This document shows positions 37,801-45,381 of a stretch of DNA of 55,770 nucleotides, piece after piece. This DNA comes from Photobacterium angustum. Its GTDB lineage: Bacteria > Pseudomonadota > Gammaproteobacteria > Enterobacterales > Vibrionaceae. The stretch's first letter is position 1, and the number at the start of each line of letters is the position of its first letter. The stretch is from contig NZ_PYOM01000028.1 of assembly GCF_003026365.1 (NCBI RefSeq), forward strand, positions 1-55,770. Reading direction: 5' to 3'. A program made the translations under genes and the position numbers. The notes under the pieces were generated by a model. The model saw only the letters and a list, made by a program, of their open reading frames with translations, ran no database searches and was not told the origin of the DNA.

Positions 37801-38415
37801 AACGAAGTACCTGAAAGCGTCGATACGTCTAAGCAAGTATGGGAGCGTGACGAGTGTAGAACTTACGTTGGCCAAAAAGCGGGTAAATTTGTTTGGGACG
37901 GTAGCAGCCAAGAAAGTGTTGAAGGTTGTGGCTGGTGGGGCCGTGGTGTTATCCAAACCACAGGTCGTCAGAACTTCGGTACGCTTAACCACTACCTGGG
38001 TCGTTCACACGTTGATCCATCGACGATCGGTAAGACGATTGATGGCGTAACGGTTGAAGCGCCACCAGAGAATCCGCTATACGCAGAGTTGGACTTCTGT
38101 TCGAACCCTGGTCTGATTTGTAGCTCGGAAGAAAACAGAGAGATCAAATGGATTGCCGGTCTATTCTACTGGGTATCATCAGTGCAGGCGTATAACGATG
38201 AAGGCGGCCAATACGCAGACTGGAACTACTACAACGAGCTGAAGAAGTACGTTGATAGCGGTTTACAAGGCTCTCAATTTATTGATAACGTTTCAGGCAT
38301 CGTTAACCGTGGTTGTCCTGATTTGACGTGTTCGACTGGTGACGTTCATAACGTGGAAGAGCGCCGTGATAACTTCAAACTGGTACTACAAAAGCTAGGA
38401 CTTGATCCTCGTTAA
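34801..38415 (+). CDS. Secreted multidomain GH19 chitinase
   Basis: 1204 residues from ATG 34801, chosen because it places the signal peptide (NILNFMPSALALVIGMGLPAAQA) at the N-terminus. Order: a CBM2-like beta domain (~25-140), three Ig-like repeats (~155-455; each with FVAPTQGQ or FSSPANGS type starts), a chitin-binding ChtBD3-like module (ADFNVYPDWTRGTHATGGD), a long linker, and a GH19 catalytic domain. GH19 hallmarks: AQSMQET with Glu895 as the likely acid, and WWGRGVIQTTGRQNF at ~1045. It would degrade chitin outside the cell. The codon usage is more GC-rich than the neighbouring genes, like a core Vibrio gene. Ends before a clear terminator. Confidence 0.85.
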   Translation, partial: NKNILNFMPSALALVIGMGLPAAQAGVVTDAAIVGAESQWWNTYKVTLKNDGYQPIELRDAKILFDSNLTMSTPSWAATSVSYPGMAFTSNAKGSLFENTLALSFDSGNWVKSQLPAGESIELTFGVSDVLELALLQNTIRLIADDGEVGEPEISLQLASPVSGAEFEEGQAVAMLANAIATNTSVKAVTFFVDNVQVARATLAPFQANWISVGVGAHTIKAIVEDTSGLTQEQAVGITVKEKQVEPPLEPEVHELTFVAPTQGQKLTIEQATTITARVDGELISTLEFWANDRKLGQRSVTANQNFYSQSWTPSEVGNATLKVVVLDQNGQTVEQNSIAVTVEAAPSFVSPEVSFSSPANGSKFEKDELVSISVRATDKDDDLSRVIVKANNQQICEFNASTASQYSCNWTASQVGDVTLEAVATDAQNLTATARVKITVEEVDTSTPPSGMCADFNVYPDWTRGTHATGGDIMVHNNVAYSAVYWTQTVPGSDASWALHLNCDGTEPGTAPALSLRNPMDPVRLEVAGWPNTFVVASPSTQTPSTLTIETSSADALADLEQLTRAFVSVLEQAENAGSASIVIQSDVLDLATQDKGASLGAVAVKQALTNAIDITGSNIDIDAINALNDDVKGWAQAHNLIFTTLAPQATFGWSLSIGEFAYDTHSGRQSVWDEASLFSADLLNSFELYKADSANKADFVAFTKSSETAALTSEQWHNALEYVKQVTDYVEAPAILANMSTTQAANYFMGNTQSEQQIRKAAYSNVFALMFDQDSKALTSKIEVYQTAKVPLYYVGEELEKGSLTRIEALNQDLANAESVMDNEAFLYETPQSQWVPSTVYKWNDFLDGLNAMHNIGVAGNKFWLMDDEVDDATNIKYAKVAIAAFLAQSMQETVRYNACDENNWSQAKYGAPTDYPMTASCGQLGQKYADYGVNPVSDLDHAYSCPRDNKMEVSALTHAKWYGAPAPVFAAPDAVLEERGLLVNGAVGRWTHSAPHCNEVPESVDTSKQVWERDECRTYVGQKAGKFVWDGSSQESVEGCGWWGRGVIQTTGRQNFGTLNHYLGRSHVDPSTIGKTIDGVTVEAPPENPLYAELDFCSNPGLICSSEENREIKWIAGLFYWVSSVQAYNDEGGQYADWNYYNELKKYVDSGLQGSQFIDNVSGIVNRGCPDLTCSTGDVHNVEERRDNFKLVLQKLGLDPR

Positions 38416-38441
38416 TTTGGATAGAACAACATCGATGAGTC

Positions 38442-38473
38442 AAAGCCACCACTGAAAAGTAGTGGCTTTTTTT
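38442..38473 (+). terminator. Terminator of the chitinase gene
   Basis: Stem AAAGCCACCACT / AGTAGTGGCTTT with one mismatch and a GAAA loop, followed by seven T's. Confidence 0.9.
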
Positions 38474-38525
38474 GTACGCCGAGCATGGTGTCAACCTAGG
38501 AGGTGAAAGTCCTCTACGCGCCTTG

Positions 38526-38556
38526 AAGGTAAGGAATTATTGAGATTCCTTACCTT
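38526..38556 (+). other. Perfect 12-bp hairpin next to intron-like sequence
   Basis: AAGGTAAGGAAT and its complement separated by 7 bases. Just upstream, CCTAGGAGGTGAAAGTCC resembles a group II intron domain I segment. No intron protein is present, so at most this is a fragment. Confidence 0.35.
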
Positions 38557-38594
38557 GAACCGTGATATGATAGGATATGCGGATGATAGTCTAT

Positions 38595-38623
38595 GTGCTT
38601 CCCGTATCCACGGGGATGAACCA
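38595..38623 (+). CRISPR. Isolated single type I-E repeat
   Basis: 29 bp: GTGCTTCCCGTATCCACGG then GGATGAACCA. It matches the divergent trailer repeats (loop TATCCA, tail GATGAACC) better than the main array repeat. No second repeat lies 61 bp on either side. Confidence 0.8.
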
Positions 38624-38639
38624 CAATATTCATGGTAAA

Positions 38640-39595
38640 TTTTATTGTAATATAAGTTCAAACTGTCAAGGCTTTTAGGTTTGAAATTGTTAACATAATT
38701 TATGAAAAACAGTGATTAGTTAAATACTAAATAAGCTTTCACTCACAATACTTTTTCTAATTCATCCACATACCTCTATAAAGGTGAGCAACGCTACCAT
38801 AAACTTAACTATACCACCGTAAACAACCCCACGATGGAATGAACAAGCTATCCATTGTGAATTACTCTTAAATGTTTTTATATCAATGTTTTGAAAAAGA
38901 AAACGTAACTATTTCTTTTAATGTGGCTTTGCATCTTTCTGTGAGTTCTACTTTACCACCAATAATTATATATATGACAATATAAAACTTAGTGCTTATT
39001 TGATTGTTCAAATTGAGTGAGGTAAAGATAATTTATAAAATGTAAGTTGGCTCAATATTTTATGTGAAAACATGATGAGTATTATTCTCAAATTCATTTG
39101 TTGCTCACAGACGATAACTCTTTTTTAGTCATCTAATATACTTTTATCTTTACGGTAATTTGAAATGTAAGACCTGTCTTTTTGCGGACATAACTAATGT
39201 TATGTAATTTTATAGGGAAGTTTGTTGGTATTGATGAAGTGGGTTGTGATGGAGTTGCTTGGTAATTACGATACGACAGAATCGCTTGGTGATCACAAAC
39301 GAGTTAGCAAAGTATCTAACTCATTTGTGGACAGAAATGAGTTAGTAAAAGGTAATACTTCAACTAATTTAGCATAATATTCTTTATGATGAGGTTGTCG
39401 AAAATTTAGCGAAAATATCAAAGGCAACAAGCACTCTCCCTGCGCCGTTGATTAGATTAGTCTACTGATTCACTTTAATTTTGCATAAAATTCTATGTAA
39501 ATTTCCTAAACCTATTTTTTACCAGCATAGCCCTGAGCCTTTTAATTTTCTGAACCGTCCCATGTTTTTATTTCAGCCAGTTAAGCATTAAATCT
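38640..39595. other. Gene-free stretch with palindromes
   Basis: About 950 AT-rich bases without a supported gene. Holds the 11-bp inverted repeat CTAACTCATTT / AAATGAGTTAG (39316-39345) and an overlapping 7-bp one, GAGTTAG / CTAACTC (39301-39322). Confidence 0.6.
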
Positions 39596-40252
39596 TTAAA
39601 AATTTAAAGCATGTTCCAGCTTTTCTCGCAACTTCCGATCTTCCATTACACACCATCGCCAGAAAGCCGAAAACTCATAAGTATCTCGCAGCATAATTTC
39701 AATACGTTCCACTGCATCTTGAATATCTCGGTCTGTTGACTCCCTGTTGACGATGACGAGTCTGTGGCTTAGAAGCTTGGTGTAGTGCTTAAAGAGATTT
39801 TCAGAAAGGTTAGAACGAGTAATACCGCGCAAAGCTGTATTGTCTTCGTTAAAGCACCTTTCTAGTAGTTCAACTGTATTTTGAACTCGCGGCTCTTCAA
39901 TAACGGCAGTAATTTCCATGTCACTATCGGGCATTGTGGGCGGTTTACGTTTAATAGCCCGCACAACATTTATTTCACTCGAGCAACAATCAAGTAAGTT
40001 GCGGTGTCGGGTGCCTTTTATACTGTTGCAACGAGCGCACGAGTAATACAAGTTCTCCCAATTATACTTTAACGTATCGTCCCCCATATGCGGCTCGAAA
40101 TGTTCGATCTCAGGAGCATCCAAATCGGCTTGTTCACACAGATAACACTTACCATGAAATATATCATAGAGGCGTTCAACTACTTCGGGGTTGTTATACT
40201 CATTGTTTGCAAGGCACACAGGAGCGTCACCAGTTCTTTCTACCTTGAACAT
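39596..40252 (-). CDS. ptuB: Septu HNH endonuclease PtuB
   Basis: 218 residues. HNH fold with zinc ligands: Cys36-x2-Cys39, the catalytic-type EHF at 50-52, then Cys72-x2-Cys75-Asn76 and Lys79. It starts 2 bases after the PtuA stop, the arrangement of Septu systems. PtuB is the nuclease that acts with PtuA to stop phage growth. The C-terminal half is helical. Alternative: the HNH partner of another overcoming-type ATPase pair, but pairing and sizes favour Septu. Confidence 0.8.
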   Translation of the reverse strand: MFKVERTGDAPVCLANNEYNNPEVVERLYDIFHGKCYLCEQADLDAPEIEHFEPHMGDDTLKYNWENLYYSCARCNSIKGTRHRNLLDCCSSEINVVRAIKRKPPTMPDSDMEITAVIEEPRVQNTVELLERCFNEDNTALRGITRSNLSENLFKHYTKLLSHRLVIVNRESTDRDIQDAVERIEIMLRDTYEFSAFWRWCVMEDRKLREKLEHALNF

Positions 40253-40254
40253 CT

Positions 40255-41499
40255 TTACTGCTCCTTATCCAAGAGAGCATTTTCTCCCATGAGGTAGAAT
40301 GCTTTAGACTGACTGTCTAGAGTATTTTCAACGCTTCGTAATTTACGTACAAGTACTTCTAGGCGTTCATAATTAACATTATCCGTGTTAACGATAGTTG
40401 CGATCTCGTTAACGTACTCTTCAAGACGAGCGGAAGTTGTTTTCGTACCTAAAAGCCCTTTAATCACCGAAGTATGTGAATATAGAGAAATGTCTTCATC
40501 AATCTGTTCATTTTTGGTCAGGTCGAAGATGATTGTATCTTGGGCAGACATCAAAACGAACGGAGAGTGCGTTGTAACGATAAACTGAATATTCGGAAAA
40601 GACTTAGTGAAGAATGGAAAAATCAAACGCTGCAAAGAGACATGCAAATGCGCGTCAATCTCATCAATGAAGACGATACCGGTTAGCTCTTTTGGTGTTA
40701 TATCGAAGTACTCGGTACGCATCAACAGGTCTGCATAAATATCGAAGATCGCTTTGTAGCCAGAGGAGAGCGACTGAAAAGTATATTCAGGTTTACTGTC
40801 TTGAAAAATGGTAAATTTCAGAGTATCGGAGTTAAAATTCAATTTAGCGGTATTATCTTCTAATAATTGTCTAAGGTCTTCCTCAAATTCTGCAAACCAA
40901 TGGTCGATTTTATCAGCTAGACTATAATTTTTATCTTCTGTAATAGCCAAAGAACGACGGTTACGTAGATTAACAAGGTGTTGCTCAAGGTTATTACCAA
41001 GTTGCTGATTTTTTTGCTGATTTTTTTTCTGATTTTGTACTAGAGCTTTCTCTGTTTCAAGCCCCCTAGCTGTATTTGCGGAAGAAATCTCGGATTTCCG
41101 CTGTGCTTCAAATAAACGTAGTACAGCTCTACGATCATCTAGTTTAGATGAAAAACTGAGATAGTCTGTGAAGGCAATAGTTAAACCAAAATTGATTTCA
41201 TCTATTTGTTTCTTATATCTTTCAAGGTTATTTTGATCTCTCTCATATTGAGATGTTCCCTTTTGACTAGTTTTCAAAGATTTTTCGTAATACTGAATGC
41301 TTGTTTCAATGCTTTCTCGATCTGCAATTTTCTTCTGGGCAATCAGTAAGTCTGTTTTACGATTAAACTCACGCAACAAGCAAGTCTTACCAGAACCGTT
41401 GCTTCCCGTGATAATGAGGTTTCGTCCATTAAGCTTAATGTCGATTTCTTTATTGGTGTTTGGTACTACACCATAGATCTTCTCGACGTATTTATTCAT
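40255..41499 (-). CDS. ptuA: Septu ATPase PtuA
   Basis: 414 residues from ATG 41499, chosen for its AAGGA at 8 bases; upstream ATGs lack one. ABC/SMC-like ATPase: Walker A GSNGSGKT at residues 32-39, a coiled-coil middle (KKNQQKNQQLGNNLEQ), LSSGYK signature, Walker B IVFIDEID at ~275-282, and the H-loop TTHSPF. Septu PtuA forms oligomers that bind PtuB. No reverse transcriptase lies nearby, so this is a stand-alone Septu and not the retron-linked form. Confidence 0.8.
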   Translation of the reverse strand: MNKYVEKIYGVVPNTNKEIDIKLNGRNLIITGSNGSGKTCLLREFNRKTDLLIAQKKIADRESIETSIQYYEKSLKTSQKGTSQYERDQNNLERYKKQIDEINFGLTIAFTDYLSFSSKLDDRRAVLRLFEAQRKSEISSANTARGLETEKALVQNQKKNQQKNQQLGNNLEQHLVNLRNRRSLAITEDKNYSLADKIDHWFAEFEEDLRQLLEDNTAKLNFNSDTLKFTIFQDSKPEYTFQSLSSGYKAIFDIYADLLMRTEYFDITPKELTGIVFIDEIDAHLHVSLQRLIFPFFTKSFPNIQFIVTTHSPFVLMSAQDTIIFDLTKNEQIDEDISLYSHTSVIKGLLGTKTTSARLEEYVNEIATIVNTDNVNYERLEVLVRKLRSVENTLDSQSKAFYLMGENALLDKEQ

Positions 41500-41610
41500 T
41501 CTATTTCCTTGTATACATTTTTTAACTATCAATACTGGATTTGAGTACTTTCGTTGCATAATAGGCATTAATACTTTTACACAAAAGAATGTCCACAAAA
41601 TCAGACAACT

Positions 41611-41765
41611 ATAATCAATTTAACTCATAAATATAATGAGTCAAATTGTATTATTTTGTTTCAAAGTGCTTTATACACAGTAAATAAAACTAATCCAAAA
41701 TCACGTTAATACGATATGAATGAGTAAAAGGTCTAACGCATAAAGGGGCAGAAACGAGTTAGACC
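41611..41765 (-). promoter_or_regulatory. Shared upstream element, Septu copy
   Basis: Upstream of ptuA. Contains ACTCAT-AAATATA-ATGAGT (41623-41641), TTTTGTTTCAAAGTGCTT (41653-41670), and the 8-bp hairpin GGTCTAAC/GTTAGACC (41730-41765). The first two parts recur upstream of the CBASS operon. It lies 110-270 bases before the ptuA start, and its left part could hold the promoter. Confidence 0.55.
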
Positions 41766-41934
41766 GTTTTCTTTATTAAGCCTTTAGATATTAGGAAAAG
41801 TATGGGTGACACTCGGTATTACCCTTAGATGATTTTTTTATTATTTACTGATATATGTGCGTTTAAGCTTGTCCAACACTTCGGATAGGTATCGGCTACG
41901 CGACACATATCCTTTCTGTTAGAGCGCAACTGTA

Positions 41935-42837
41935 TCACTTGTTGTGCTGATAGAAGTCATTAACTAATGTTTCAGCACCTTTATTCATTAGTAACTCATT
42001 CCCGTCCCTGAACCACACAAATAAAAAATCAAAGATAGGAGGATTCTTTTTCCTATGTTCAAATATCTGATCTTGCAACATCCTAGACTCCAACTTCAGG
42101 TTGGCGAGCTCTTTACCAGCTAAAGCATCAGACCAAATTTTTTCAGTTAATTCTTTAAGAGTATCTAGCCTATCAGCAGCTTCACCATGTTCTATCATTT
42201 GGCGGTAGCCAAAAATATAAGTTGATGCAATAGGTGCGACTATAAAAGCTAAAAATTCAAACATATCTTTCTTTTCATATAGCCCATAACCAATTAGCCC
42301 AAGTGCAATAGAAACAAGAATGATACGAATAGCCAAAGTGTATTTCCTTCTCATTCTGGCATCCCACCAAACATTAGATCTCTGACTTATGATTATTCCG
42401 AATATTTCTGGAACCCTTTCTATGGCTCCAGGGTACCAGTTTCTTAAACCTATAATATTTGTTTCGTTTATACCGAGCTTGCTTGCCTCTTCATGAACTA
42501 ATTCAGGGGCTGGTCGTTTACCGACAGAAATTTCGTTCCACTCCATCCCATATACATTTGTATCAAATAGCTCCTGAACTCTTGCAGCACTGTCCTGTAA
42601 TTTCTTCACCCAAGGAGTAAAAACAAAAAGGTCAAAAACAACAACCAATATTCCCCAAAGAGTCATATACCCGCTAAGCTCTGGCTTTACTATCGCGGTA
42701 ATAACCGCACAAATAGCAACAGGGACACTGAGTAGCATTTGCAACCCTATGATGTTTTTTGCTCTTGAATAGATGTTCTTTTGTGCTGCCAGTAGCTCAA
42801 TGTTTTCAGGTAATTCTTGCTTTTCAATTATACTCAT
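41935..42837 (-). CDS. CBASS effector: S-4TM putative pore-forming membrane protein
   Basis: 300 residues. Four hydrophobic segments: ~28-49, ~56-77, ~167-188 and ~193-211, with a soluble part between pairs and a helical C-terminal tail. This fits the S-4TM family of predicted pore-forming effectors found beside nucleotidyltransferases. It starts 2 bases after the CD-NTase stop. The cyclic nucleotide made on infection would open it and kill the cell. The activating nucleotide cannot be read from sequence. Confidence 0.7.
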   Translation of the reverse strand: MSIIEKQELPENIELLAAQKNIYSRAKNIIGLQMLLSVPVAICAVITAIVKPELSGYMTLWGILVVVFDLFVFTPWVKKLQDSAARVQELFDTNVYGMEWNEISVGKRPAPELVHEEASKLGINETNIIGLRNWYPGAIERVPEIFGIIISQRSNVWWDARMRRKYTLAIRIILVSIALGLIGYGLYEKKDMFEFLAFIVAPIASTYIFGYRQMIEHGEAADRLDTLKELTEKIWSDALAGKELANLKLESRMLQDQIFEHRKKNPPIFDFLFVWFRDGNELLMNKGAETLVNDFYQHNK

Positions 42838-42839
42838 AG

Positions 42840-43706
42840 CTAGTAGTTCGGAAAATTGTTGTTATAAAGTAGATTCCACCAATAAAACGCGGTTTCAGTG
42901 TCATCATTCGACTCTGCAATTCTAGCTTTATCAGCACGAATAGTGGCTGTGCTCAACTTTGAAAGAGCATCACGCTTTAAAATCTCAGTCTTACATGGGG
43001 ATATATAGCCTGATACACCTGTAGGATCTTGCATTCTAGATAGTTCATCACTCATCAGCATTTTCAATATCAGCTTTACATCAATGTCGTAGACTATGCT
43101 TGACTCACTGTTTGCATATTTGGCGACTTTCATTTCCAAGTAAAAGGAACTTATTGGGACATTCGCATAATATTTCCAAGCTTTTATAAAGCGAATCAAT
43201 GGTTTTACTTTGCCATCGTGCTTTTTATCAACTTTTGCGACATAATCATTATGTGCATCTGGACTCACTTCCATCCAGCCATCATTACAGTCTGAAATCT
43301 CATAGACCTTAAAACCGTTTTTTTCCTTTATGTAATCAGCAACTACTATCTCTGTGTCTTCTGACTTACGTGTTCCAAAAGGGCAAACCACGGCTGGAGT
43401 ACTTATTTTTACGTTAGTACTTGAAAATCGAATATTTAACGCATTCCTTACTTTCGTAAGAGATGTCGTTGATGTGTTTGTTAATACGTTTCTTGGAAGA
43501 CACGCTAAATAATCAACATCACTATAACCGCTAATATTAGTTCCGTTACCAAATGAACCTATTCGTGTAAATCTATTTAGACCAAAGTTACGTTTTAAAC
43601 AGCTTTCTATCGAGGCTCTATGTGACTTAGCTGCTAAAGTTTCAACTGCTGAAGTTCTAATCTTATTATGGAAATCATCAAACCCTTTATTAATATTTCT
43701 TGGCAT
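42840..43706 (-). CDS. CBASS CD-NTase (SMODS nucleotidyltransferase)
   Basis: 288 residues from ATG 43706, where AGGAG lies at 8 bases; the ATG at 43793 adds an odd basic leader and has no such site. The catalytic motif GSFGNGTNISGYSDVDYLA (residues 50-68) has G-S and the two metal-binding Asp63 and Asp65; the third acidic residue is likely in VVADYIKE. It makes a cyclic oligonucleotide in response to phage. First gene of a two-gene, type I-like CBASS with no Cap2/Cap3 genes seen. Confidence 0.8.
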   Translation of the reverse strand: MPRNINKGFDDFHNKIRTSAVETLAAKSHRASIESCLKRNFGLNRFTRIGSFGNGTNISGYSDVDYLACLPRNVLTNTSTTSLTKVRNALNIRFSSTNVKISTPAVVCPFGTRKSEDTEIVVADYIKEKNGFKVYEISDCNDGWMEVSPDAHNDYVAKVDKKHDGKVKPLIRFIKAWKYYANVPISSFYLEMKVAKYANSESSIVYDIDVKLILKMLMSDELSRMQDPTGVSGYISPCKTEILKRDALSKLSTATIRADKARIAESNDDTETAFYWWNLLYNNNFPNY

Positions 43707-43807
43707 AACAATACTCCTAGTGATGAAATAGACGCTAATCGAGTTATACACTCTGTGCGCTCTTACTCTTACTTTCACGCAATTAGTGCCCATGAATCCA
43801 GGCGATC

Positions 43808-43925
43808 ATAATCAATTTAAATCATAAATATAATGAGCTTGATTGAATTATTTTGTTTCAAAGTGCTTATCGTTAACACGAGATGAATGAGTTTTTGATC
43901 ATTCGTTTTGGGGCAAAAATTAGTT
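43808..43925 (-). promoter_or_regulatory. Shared upstream element, CBASS copy
   Basis: 100 bases upstream of the CD-NTase start. Same order of words as the Septu copy: ATAATCAATTTAA, ATCAT-AAATATA-ATGAG, TTTTGTTTCAAAGTGCTT, CGTTAA..CGA.ATGAATGAG, GGGGCA.AAA...GTTA. Also holds the inverted repeat GAATGA/TCATTC (43885-43904). Confidence 0.6.
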
Positions 43926-44008
43926 ACATACATTGATATTTAATTTTTGATGTTATTTTGGTACACCCTAACGAAACTAACTGAAATTAAGACAGTTTAG
44001 GGGAAACC

Positions 44009-44190
44009 ATGCTGATCCGTGCTTATCTTTGTACCTCAACTACCGAGCAAGATGCCCAACGGGCAAAAGAAGAACTCAAAGTCTTTTGATAGTCGTATTG
44101 CTGGCTATTACATCGAAAACTAATCCGGTACCAAGTTAGAAGAGCCAGAACTCAAAAAGTTGAGAGGTGACAGCGAAGCCGTTGCTCCCC
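44009..44190 (+). pseudogene. Serine recombinase (resolvase) N-terminal remnant
   Basis: ATG 44009 opens LIRAYLCTSTTEQDAQRAKE, the start of Tn3-like resolvases with the catalytic Ser replaced in a YLCTST context. It hits stops, then continues in another frame as RIAGYYIEN, a stop, and SGTKLEEPELKKL. Only the N-terminal third remains. The region to 44529 holds no other gene. Confidence 0.7.
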
Positions 44191-44529
44191 GCTTTTACGT
44201 ATGTGTTAAGTGTAATCATGGTTAAAGGTGTTGTGTATATTTACAGTTTTTTTGGGAGTTTTGGGTGGGTTGTAAGGCGGTAAAAGAAGTATTTGATTAT
44301 GTATGGAGATTAGATTTTTAGGTTAAAACTCTATTGATTGTTTTATTTTTAGTGATATTTATGTGTAAAAAGTACACATAGATAGGTGACCAAAAGACAT
44401 GCATAAGTGGTCTAATAACTTAAATACAGATTAAATGTTATACAAATTTTTATTTATAACCTATTGAAGCTAAATTTATTTATTTTGAGTGACCCATTTT
44501 TTGTAATTAAATTACGGGTGGGTTTAAGT

Positions 44530-44573
<44 letters not shown>

Positions 44574-44579
44574 AACAAT

Positions 44580-44655
44580 TCCTCCTTAGTTCAGTCGGTA
44601 GAACGGCGGACTGTTAATCCGTATGTCGCTGGTTCAAGTCCAGCAGGAGGAGCCA
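44580..44655 (+). tRNA. tRNA-Asn(GTT)
   Basis: 76 bases including CCA. Acceptor TCCTCCT / AGGAGGA, D-arm GTTC..GAAC, anticodon stem GCGGA with CTGTTAA, T-arm CTGG-TTCAAGT-CCAG, all paired. Likely the integration target of the island to the right. Confidence 0.97.
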
Positions 44656-44661
44656 AATAGA

Positions 44662-44690
44662 AAAGCCCGCAAGCAATTGCGGGCTTTTTT
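44662..44690 (+). terminator. Terminator after tRNA-Asn
   Basis: 9-bp stem AAAGCCCGC / GCGGGCTTT followed by more T's. Confidence 0.9.
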
Positions 44691-44720
44691 ACGTCTGTAA
44701 AAAATCACTTAAAAATGATC

Positions 44721-44751
44721 GGTGACCAAACGGTGACCAAATCAGTGACCA
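44721..44751 (+). repeat. GGTGACCAAA direct repeats (putative integrase arm sites)
   Basis: GGTGACCAAA at 44721 and 44732 and AGTGACCA at 44744, spaced by about one helical turn. A further GGTGACCAAA lies at 44385, on the other side of the tRNA genes. Tyrosine integrases of this kind bind short direct repeats near att sites. Confidence 0.5.
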
Positions 44752-44810
44752 CCATTTTTCGTAGACTTTAATCATTATCTCATCGGTTAGCACTTTCGTT
44801 ATTAGATAAT

Positions 44811-45026
44811 CTAATCAGTTTCGCTGTCTTTCTGGATTTCAAACAACTCACCTACCGTAATATCTAAGTAATCGCAAAGCTGCTCAATTACCTCAAGATC
44901 AACTCGTGTTGCTGTTTCGTTATATAAACGTGTGATTGTGCCTCTATTTATTCCCGTATCTCTTGATATATCAGAAATTTTTAATCTTTTTTCGCCCATT
45001 AGCTTAGATAAATGGCACTTCAGCAT
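44811..45026 (-). CDS. XRE-family repressor (Cro/CI-like)
   Basis: 71 residues, almost all HTH: SKLMGEKRLKISDISRDTGI followed by RGTITRLYNE. AGGAG precedes the ATG. It diverges from the excisionase-like gene, so it probably controls island excision or integrase expression. TCTCCTGTAGG (45050) and CTGTAGGAGA (45105) in the shared promoter form an inverted pair that may be its operator. Confidence 0.75.
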   Translation of the reverse strand: MLKCHLSKLMGEKRLKISDISRDTGINRGTITRLYNETATRVDLEVIEQLCDYLDITVGELFEIQKDSETD

Positions 45027-45159
45027 GCTCTTCTCCTGATAAAAATAGTCTCCTGTAGGTTAAAAATGGTTGCAATAGGTCAATATTGTGTTACATTTTG
45101 TTCTGTAGGAGAGCATTTAAACTTTTTGTAAATCAAATCGAGTTATAGGAGATTGTACG

Positions 45160-45372
45160 ATGGACAATACCTATCTTACAACAACAGAGCTAGCAGCTCG
45201 TATCAAATATGATGAGCGTGTTATTCGTGAACGATTAAAAGATTCCGTTTTATTTGAAGGCGTGCACTATATTCGCCCATTTGGAGGGCGAAAGATTTTA
45301 TTTATTTGGGAACGTGTAGAAGAAGAAATGTTGATTGGCGTTTCTATTGAATCATTATTAACGGGTAAATAG
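45160..45372 (+). CDS. Excisionase-like DNA-binding protein
   Basis: 70 residues; AGGAG before the ATG. Winged-helix/excisionase-like pattern: TTTELAARIKYDERVIRERL, then GVHYIRPFGGRKILF. It ends 9 bases before the integrase gene, the usual place for a recombination directionality factor. Confidence 0.6.
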   Translation: MDNTYLTTTELAARIKYDERVIRERLKDSVLFEGVHYIRPFGGRKILFIWERVEEEMLIGVSIESLLTGK

Positions 45373-45381
45373 GGTGAGCTT

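Noticed and set aside
40255..41499. Retron-associated ATPase instead of Septu
   Set aside because: No reverse transcriptase gene or msr-msd-like RNA region lies next to the ATPase-HNH pair in this window.
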